Under the pieces are notes generated by a model. The model made no database searches. It was not told where the DNA came from and saw nothing but the letters and a program-made list of their open reading frames with translations. From the NCBI RefSeq assembly GCF_049650445.1, contig NZ_JBASAD010000016.1, forward strand, positions 177,417 to 241,416: a stretch of 64,000 bases of DNA, written 5' to 3'. Both the position numbers and the translations under genes were made by a program. Of the stretch, positions 58,667-64,000 are shown in pieces. This DNA is from Castellaniella sp049650445. Lineage in GTDB: Bacteria; Pseudomonadota; Gammaproteobacteria; Burkholderiales; Burkholderiaceae_B. Each line of letters starts with the position of its first letter. Positions within the stretch are counted from its first letter, which is position 1.

Positions 58667-61315
58667 ATGCAGGAACGCTACCTCCCGAACCAGGTCGAAA
58701 CCGAAGCCCAGGCCCACTGGCGCGCGGGCGACGTCTACCGCGTCACTGAACACGCCGTCGGTGCCGACGGTTCGCCCAAGCCCAAGTTCTACGCCTGCTC
58801 GATGCTGCCCTACCCCAGCGGCAAGCTGCACATGGGTCACGTGCGCAACTACACCATCAACGACATGATGACCCGCCAGTTGCGCATGCGCGGATACAAC
58901 GTCCTGATGCCCATGGGCTGGGACGCCTTCGGCATGCCGGCGGAAAACGCCGCCATGAAGTCCGGCGTGCCTCCGGCAAAGTGGACCTACGACAACATCG
59001 CCTACATGAAAAAGCAGATGCAGGCGATGGGGCTGGCGATCGACTGGTCGCGCGAAATGTGCGCCTGCGATCCGTCCTACTACAAATGGAACCAGTGGCT
59101 GTTCCTGAAGATGCTGGAAAAGGGCATCGCCTACCGCAAGACCCAGACCGTCAACTGGGATCCGGTCGACCAGACCGTGCTGGCCAATGAACAGGTCATC
59201 GACGGCCGCGGCTGGCGCTCCGGCGCGCCGGTGGAAAAGCGCGAGATCCCCGGCTACTACCTGCGCATCACCGATTACGCGGGCGAACTGCTCGACACCC
59301 TGGAAGACGGTCTGCCCGGCTGGCCGGAACGCGTGCGCCTGATGCAGGAAAACTGGATCGGCAAGAGCGAGGGCGTGCGCTTCGCCTTCCGCCACGACAT
59401 CCGCGACGCAGACGGCGCCCTGATCCAGGACGGCCTGATGCACGTCTTCACGACGCGCGCCGACACCATCATGGGCGTCACCTTCTGCGCCGTGGCGCCG
59501 GAACACCCGCTGGCCACGCACGCGGCCCGTGGCAACCCCGAACTGGCCGCCTTCATCGAAGCCTGCCGCCAGGGCGGCACGACCGAGGCCGAACTGGCCA
59601 CCCGCGAAAAAGAAGGCCTGCCCACCGGTCTGTCCGTCATCCACCCCCTGACGGGTGAACCGGTCCCCGTCTGGGTCGGCAACTACGTCCTCATGAGCTA
59701 CGGCGACGGCGCCGTCATGGGCGTGCCCGCTCACGACGAACGCGATTTCGCCTTTGCGCGCAAATACGGCCTGGCCATCCGTCAGGTCATCGCCGCCGAA
59801 GGCAAGACCTATTCCACCGAAGCCTGGCAGGACTGGTACGGCGACAAGCAGATCGGCCGCACGATCCAGTCCGGCAAATACGACGGCCTGTCCACCCCCG
59901 AGGCCGTCCAGGCCGTCGCCGCCGACCTGAAGGCCCAGGGCCTGGGCGAGCTGCGCACCACCTGGCGCCTGCGCGACTGGGGGATTTCCCGCCAGCGCTA
60001 CTGGGGCACTCCGATCCCCATCATCCACTGCGCCGATTGCGGCCCGGTGCCGGTCCCCGAAAAGGACCTGCCCGTCGTGCTGCCCGATGACCTGGTGCCC
60101 GACGGCAGCGGCAATCCGCTGGCCAAGCACGAAGGCTTTCTGTCCTGCCACTGCCCGTCCTGCGGCAAGCCGGCGCGGCGCGAAACCGACACCATGGACA
60201 CCTTCATCGATTCGTCCTGGTATTTCATGCGCTACACCTCGCCGGGCAACGACCAGGCCATGGTGGACGCCCGCAACGATTACTGGATGCCGATGGACCA
60301 GTACATCGGCGGCATCGAGCACGCCGTGCTGCACCTGCTGTACGCGCGTTTCTGGACGCGGGTGATGCGCGACCTGGGCATGCTGAAATTTTCCGAGCCC
60401 TTCACGAAACTGCTGTGCCAGGGCATGGTGCTCAACCACATCTATTCACGCAAGAACGAACGCGGCGGCATCGAATATTTCTGGCCCGAACAGGTCGAAA
60501 ACATCACCGACGACAAGGGCGGCATCACCGGCGCGCGCCTGAAATCGGACGGGTCGATGATCGACTATGGCGGCATCGGCACCATGTCCAAGTCCAAGAA
60601 CAACGGCGTCGACCCGCAATCGCTGATCGACAGCCAGGGCGCCGACACCGCCCGCCTGTTCGTCATGTTCGCCAGCCCCCCGGAACAGACCCTGGAATGG
60701 TCGGATTCCGGCGTGGACGGCGCCAACCGCTTCCTGCGCCGCCTGTGGGCCTTCTGCCACAGCCATCACGACGACATCCTCCAGCACGCCGGCACCACCC
60801 CTGACGGGGCCTTGTCGGACGAGGCTGCCGGCCTGCGCCGCCAGATCCACGGCCTGCTGCGCCAGGCGGACTACGACTATCAGCGTATCCAGTACAACAC
60901 CGTGGTCTCCACGGCCATGAAGATGCTCAACACGCTGGAATCGGCCGCCCAGGCGGGCGTGTCCGGTCCGGCGCTGGCCGAATCCGCCTCCATCCTGCTG
61001 CGCGTCCTGTACCCCGTGGTGCCGCACGTCACCTGGCAGTTGTGGCGTGAACTGGGCCTGGCCGACGCGCTGGGCGATCTGCTGGACGCGGCCTGGCCCC
61101 AGGTGGACGAGTCCGCCCTGCGGGCCGATACGGTCGAACTGGTGCTGCAGATCAACGGCAAGGTCCGTGGCCAACTGAGCGTGCCCCAGGAAGCCGACAA
61201 GCCCGCCATCGAGGCCCTGGCCCGTGTGCACGAGGCCGTCGGCCGCTTCCTCGAAGGCCGCGAACCCAAGCGGGTCGTGGTCGTGCCAGGTCGGCTGGTC
61301 AACGTCGTCGGATAA
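58667..61315 (+). CDS. leuS: Leucyl-tRNA synthetase LeuS
   Basis: 882 residues, class I aaRS charging tRNA-Leu. The HIGH motif is KLHMGHVRNYTINDM near residue 50. The CP1 editing domain is in the middle (VFTTRADTIMGVTFCAVAPE; GVPAHDERDFAFA). The zinc/insert segment has CxxC pairs (HCADCG; CHCPSCG). The KMSKS loop reads TMSKSKNNGVDP, with Thr instead of the first Lys but the catalytic second Lys kept. C-terminal anticodon domain ends QINGKVRGQLSVP. A TATAAT -10 is at 58620-58625. First gene of leuS-lptE-holA. Confidence 0.97.
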   Translation: MQERYLPNQVETEAQAHWRAGDVYRVTEHAVGADGSPKPKFYACSMLPYPSGKLHMGHVRNYTINDMMTRQLRMRGYNVLMPMGWDAFGMPAENAAMKSGVPPAKWTYDNIAYMKKQMQAMGLAIDWSREMCACDPSYYKWNQWLFLKMLEKGIAYRKTQTVNWDPVDQTVLANEQVIDGRGWRSGAPVEKREIPGYYLRITDYAGELLDTLEDGLPGWPERVRLMQENWIGKSEGVRFAFRHDIRDADGALIQDGLMHVFTTRADTIMGVTFCAVAPEHPLATHAARGNPELAAFIEACRQGGTTEAELATREKEGLPTGLSVIHPLTGEPVPVWVGNYVLMSYGDGAVMGVPAHDERDFAFARKYGLAIRQVIAAEGKTYSTEAWQDWYGDKQIGRTIQSGKYDGLSTPEAVQAVAADLKAQGLGELRTTWRLRDWGISRQRYWGTPIPIIHCADCGPVPVPEKDLPVVLPDDLVPDGSGNPLAKHEGFLSCHCPSCGKPARRETDTMDTFIDSSWYFMRYTSPGNDQAMVDARNDYWMPMDQYIGGIEHAVLHLLYARFWTRVMRDLGMLKFSEPFTKLLCQGMVLNHIYSRKNERGGIEYFWPEQVENITDDKGGITGARLKSDGSMIDYGGIGTMSKSKNNGVDPQSLIDSQGADTARLFVMFASPPEQTLEWSDSGVDGANRFLRRLWAFCHSHHDDILQHAGTTPDGALSDEAAGLRRQIHGLLRQADYDYQRIQYNTVVSTAMKMLNTLESAAQAGVSGPALAESASILLRVLYPVVPHVTWQLWRELGLADALGDLLDAAWPQVDESALRADTVELVLQINGKVRGQLSVPQEADKPAIEALARVHEAVGRFLEGREPKRVVVVPGRLVNVVG

Positions 61316-61321
61316 GGTTCC

Positions 61322-61945
61322 ATGATGCCTCTGGCTTCCTTCGCCTCCCTGCCGCGCCGCCTGCGCTTCGTTCTGGCGGGTCTCGCCCTGCTGGCGCTGA
61401 GCGCTTGCGGCTTCCACCTGAAGGGGGCCACGCCGCTGCCCTTCCAGACGATCTACACCAACATCAACCTGGACTCTGAATTCGGTGCCCTGCTGCGCCG
61501 CACCGTCACGGCCAACTCGCCGGGCACCCGCTTCACCGAGCGCCGCCTGGACGCCGACGTGTTCCTGCACCAGATCACCGAATCCCAGAATCTGCGTCAG
61601 CTTTCCCTGGACGCCGATGGCCGGGTCGAAGAATACGAACTGACCCTGGACTTCCAGTTCGAACTGCTGGACCGCCAGGGGCACTTGCTGCTGCCCCCCA
61701 CGTCGCTGCTCAGCGTGCGCGAACTGCCCTACAACGACCGCATCGTCCAGGCCAAGGAAGGCGAAATCGAGCGCACCTTCAGAGACATGCGCAATGGTCT
61801 GGTGGATCAGATCATGCGCCGCATGAGCTCGTCCGAGGTCCAGGCCGCCTACGCCAACGCGATCGACCGACCCATCGTGCCCATGCCGGACGACACGGTT
61901 CGCGGGGCCACAGCCCCGGCCGGCCCGGCCCCGTCCCGGCCCTGA
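61322..61945 (+). CDS. lptE: LPS-assembly lipoprotein LptE
   Basis: 207 residues. The signal peptide ends in the lipobox LSAC, followed by GFHLKGATPLPFQTIYTNIN, the LptE start (GFHLRG). It plugs the LptD barrel and helps insert lipopolysaccharide in the outer membrane. The tail is Pro/Ala-rich (RGATAPAGPAPSRP), longer than in E. coli. Starts six bases after leuS and is one base from holA, the conserved leuS-lptE-holA order. Confidence 0.93.
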   Translation: MMPLASFASLPRRLRFVLAGLALLALSACGFHLKGATPLPFQTIYTNINLDSEFGALLRRTVTANSPGTRFTERRLDADVFLHQITESQNLRQLSLDADGRVEEYELTLDFQFELLDRQGHLLLPPTSLLSVRELPYNDRIVQAKEGEIERTFRDMRNGLVDQIMRRMSSSEVQAAYANAIDRPIVPMPDDTVRGATAPAGPAPSRP

Positions 61946-61946
61946 C

Positions 61947-62996
61947 ATGGCGCGCGCCTCGGCCGCAGACCGCCTGACAGAGCACTACGCCGGCGCTCAG
62001 GACCTGCCCGCCTGCACGGTCCTGAGCGGCGACGAGATCCTGCTGCTGACCGAGGCGGCCGACGCCTACCGCGCCGCCGCCATCCGTCTGGGCTGTGCCG
62101 AACGCACCCATCTGGTGATGGACGCCCGCAGCGACTGGGGCGCGGCACTGGCGGCCGCGCAGAACACTTCCTTGTTCGGCGATCTGCGCCTGCTGGAAAT
62201 CAGCCTGCCCACCGGCAAGCCGGGCAAGACCGGAGCCGACACCCTGCAAAAACTGGCCACGATGACCGGCGACGGCCATCTGCCGGACCTGCGGCTGCTG
62301 ATCCGCCTGCCGCAACTGGACCGCGCCACCCAGCAGAGCAAATGGGCCCAGGCCCTGAAGACCGGCGCCGACTGGACCGACATCGCTTCCATCCCGCGCA
62401 CGGCGTTGCCGGACTGGATCGACGCCCGCCTGCACCGCCAGGGCTACACGGCGGATGCCGAGACGCTGGCCTGGCTGGCCGACAAGGTCGAGGGCAACCT
62501 GCTGGCCGCCCACCAGGAATTGCAGAAGCTCGCCCTGCTGCACCCCGCCGGGGCGCTCAGCCTGGAACAGGTCCAGGCAGCCGTGCTGAACGTGGCCCGC
62601 TACAATCTCTATGATCTGCGCGATGCCATGCTGCTGGGCCAGGCCGACCGGGCGCTGACCGTGCTGCGGGGCTTGCAGGCCGAAGGCGAGGCCCTGCCGC
62701 TGGTGCTCTGGGCCGTCGGTGAAGAAATCCGCATCCTGACGCGCCTGGCGCCCCATGTTCACGGCGGCCTGGACGCGGCGATGCGGTCCCAACGCCTGTT
62801 CGGCGCGCGCGAAAAGCTGGCACGCCAGGCCCTGACCCGTGTCCCCGTCGCAGCCTGGCCTGCGGCCCTGCGCCATACCCACGAAATCGACCGTATCATC
62901 AAGGGTGTTCCGGTGGACGGACTGCTGCGGGACCCCTGGGCCGAACTGGAGCGGCTGGTGATGCGCATCGCCACTGCAGGATCGCGCCGACGCTGA
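61947..62996 (+). CDS. holA: DNA polymerase III delta subunit HolA
   Basis: A 349-residue clamp-loader subunit that opens the beta clamp. HolA segments are LSGDEILLLTEAADAYRAAA, TSLFGDLRLLEISLPTGKPG, AWLADKVEGNLLAAHQELQK and LLHPAGALSLEQVQAAV. No Walker motif is expected or seen. Starts two bases after the lptE stop. Confidence 0.93.
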   Translation: MARASAADRLTEHYAGAQDLPACTVLSGDEILLLTEAADAYRAAAIRLGCAERTHLVMDARSDWGAALAAAQNTSLFGDLRLLEISLPTGKPGKTGADTLQKLATMTGDGHLPDLRLLIRLPQLDRATQQSKWAQALKTGADWTDIASIPRTALPDWIDARLHRQGYTADAETLAWLADKVEGNLLAAHQELQKLALLHPAGALSLEQVQAAVLNVARYNLYDLRDAMLLGQADRALTVLRGLQAEGEALPLVLWAVGEEIRILTRLAPHVHGGLDAAMRSQRLFGAREKLARQALTRVPVAAWPAALRHTHEIDRIIKGVPVDGLLRDPWAELERLVMRIATAGSRRR

Positions 62997-63042
62997 ACGA
63001 AATACAGGTATAACTTGAACAAAAATCGCTACGCCATAGGTC

Positions 63043-63112
63043 TTTTTGCCGCCGGGCCGCCCCAAGGCAAAAAGCGCCCCCTCGGGGGGCAGCAAGCCGA
63101 AGGCGCAGCGTT
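63043..63112. repeat. Dispersed intergenic repeat, copy 2 (inverted)
   Basis: The same element as 44289-44367 in opposite orientation: CTTTTTGCC (63043-63051) with GGCAAAAAG (63067-63075), then the CGCCCCC/GGGGGGC stem and GGCGCAGCG. It fills most of the 127-base gap between holA and proA, so it could terminate the holA transcript just before proA. Confidence 0.82.
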
Positions 63113-63123
63113 GGGGCTTTGAT

Positions 63124-64000
63124 ATGAACACCACCACCGCCTTTTCCATGCAGACTCTGGGCCTCCAGGCCCGCCAGGCGGCGCGCATCCTGCGCTCGGC
63201 CTCCGGCGCCGCCAAGGCCGCTGCCCTGCGCTCCATGGCCGACGGCCTGCGGACCCGCCGCGCCTGGCTGCAGACGGAAAACGAACACGACTTGCGGGCC
63301 GCCGCCGAACGCGGGCTGGACGCCCCCATGATGGACCGCCTGCGCCTGTCCGACCGGGCGCTGGACCTGATGATCGAAGGCCTGCTCCAGATCGCCGCGA
63401 TGCCCGACCCCATCGGCAGTCTCAGCGAAACCACCACACGCCCCAACGGCATGCGCGTGGCCCGCATGCGCGTACCGCTGGGCGTGATCGGCATCATCTA
63501 CGAATCCCGGCCCAACGTGACGATCGACGCCGCCGCCCTGTGCCTGAAATCCGGCAACGCCACCATCCTGCGCGGCGGCAGCGAGGCCTTCCATTCCAAC
63601 CGTGCGCTGGGCACGATCATCCAGGCCGGACTGGAAGCCGCCGGACTGCCCCCGCACGCGGTACAGGTCGTGGACACCACCGACCGCGCGGCCGTGGGCG
63701 AGATGATCACCCACCCGGAATGGATCGACGTCATCATCCCGCGCGGCGGCAAGGGCCTGATCGCCCGCCTGGCCGACGAGTCGCGCGTGCCCCTGATCAA
63801 GCATCTGGAAGGCAACTGCCACGTCTACGTCGACAAGGCGGCCGACCTGGATCGTGCGCTGGACATCGCCATCAACGCAAAGACCTACCGGACCGGCATC
63901 TGCGGCGCCATGGAAACCCTGCTGGTGCACGCCGACGTGGCCGCCGCCTGGCTGCCGCGCGCGGGCGCCCGCTTCGCCGGACTGGGCGTCGAGCTGCGCG
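63124..64000 (+). CDS. proA: Gamma-glutamyl phosphate reductase ProA (partial, runs off the window)
   Basis: The first 292 codons are present; no stop before the window end. It reduces gamma-glutamyl phosphate to the semialdehyde in proline synthesis with NADPH. Family segments seen are RVPLGVIGIIYESRPNVTID, LRGGSEAFHSNRAL, IIPRGGKGLI and the catalytic Cys in TYRTGICGAMETLLVH. The start ATG 63124 follows the dispersed repeat by 11 bases. In Bordetella-like genomes proA also follows holA. Confidence 0.95.
   Translation, partial: MNTTTAFSMQTLGLQARQAARILRSASGAAKAAALRSMADGLRTRRAWLQTENEHDLRAAAERGLDAPMMDRLRLSDRALDLMIEGLLQIAAMPDPIGSLSETTTRPNGMRVARMRVPLGVIGIIYESRPNVTIDAAALCLKSGNATILRGGSEAFHSNRALGTIIQAGLEAAGLPPHAVQVVDTTDRAAVGEMITHPEWIDVIIPRGGKGLIARLADESRVPLIKHLEGNCHVYVDKAADLDRALDIAINAKTYRTGICGAMETLLVHADVAAAWLPRAGARFAGLGVELR

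Noticed and set aside
61812..63497. 561-codon minus-strand frame over holA and the dispersed repeat
   Set aside because: Covers holA and proA on the wrong strand and reads through the repeat; composition is that of a shadow frame.
1..64000. CRISPR array, integrase, transposase or prophage genes
   Set aside because: No spaced direct-repeat array and no recombinase, transposase or phage structural gene was seen; encapsulin has an HK97-like fold but belongs to the bacterial nanocompartment family with its peroxidase cargo.

Overview
This is a GC-rich, densely coded chromosomal window of a betaproteobacterium, most likely Burkholderiales/Alcaligenaceae (the Bordetella-Achromobacter-Castellaniella group). 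The evidence is the tmRNA tag ANDERFALAA, the neighbourhoods nadK-recN, fur-bamE-dapB and leuS-lptE-holA-proA, a LivHMGF system, and cysteine-free L31B and L33. Genus and species cannot be fixed from the sequence alone. No rRNA operon, CRISPR array, complete insertion sequence or prophage was seen.

Region 1-5.3 kb is core genome: nadK (3' end), recN, fur, bamE, dapB, murB and a tRNA-Gly(GCC) behind two good sigma70 promoters. Region 5.4-24.8 kb is the more accessory part. It holds an XRE-regulator remnant; an unknown membrane-anchored protein abutting an orphan, catalytically degenerate ABC ATPase; a LysR/gallate-dioxygenase pair; and an encapsulin nanocompartment operon whose DyP peroxidase carries a cargo-loading tail. 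It continues with a preQ1 transporter behind a candidate preQ1-I riboswitch, a PhzF protein, an AT-rich two-gene module that looks like a toxin-antitoxin pair with a palindromic operator, and SOS-controlled umuDC with a perfect LexA box. A quinol-type NO reductase, a VOC protein next to a broken S10 peptidase gene, an HxlR/MFS pair with twin operators, a conserved small protein, tmRNA, mtfA and a dienelactone hydrolase follow.

Region 24.8-32.5 kb holds pirin, lipA without an adjacent lipB, a GT39-like membrane transferase, a PAS-GGDEF-EAL protein, ribA and an EamA exporter. Region 32.6-44.1 kb is dominated by two uptake operons on the minus strand: a branched-chain-amino-acid/amide type Liv system (SBP, LivH, a fused LivM-LivG, LivF) and a complete dppABCDF dipeptide system, separated by an AT-rich region with large inverted repeats and a HIT hydrolase. 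Region 44.3-51.9 kb holds a YdgA-like protein, fkpB-ispH, radC, rpmE2, a second GT39-like protein and a MATE exporter. Region 51.9-58.5 kb holds proXWV (osmoprotectant uptake), cfa, a Bcr/CflA exporter and rpmB-rpmG. Region 58.6-64 kb is leuS-lptE-holA followed by the start of proA (cut by the window end).

Most of the window is recognisable. The best candidates for something less described are the 13.3-14.3 kb module (a YgiT/MqsA-like zinc domain joined to a ribbon-helix-helix segment, with an unassigned toxin-like partner), the orphan ABC ATPase lacking its catalytic Glu and H-loop His, and the 93-bp AT-rich inverted repeat upstream of the Liv operon. The encapsulin-DyP operon and the riboswitch are known classes but well-defined examples. 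All functional calls are from sequence reading without database searches.
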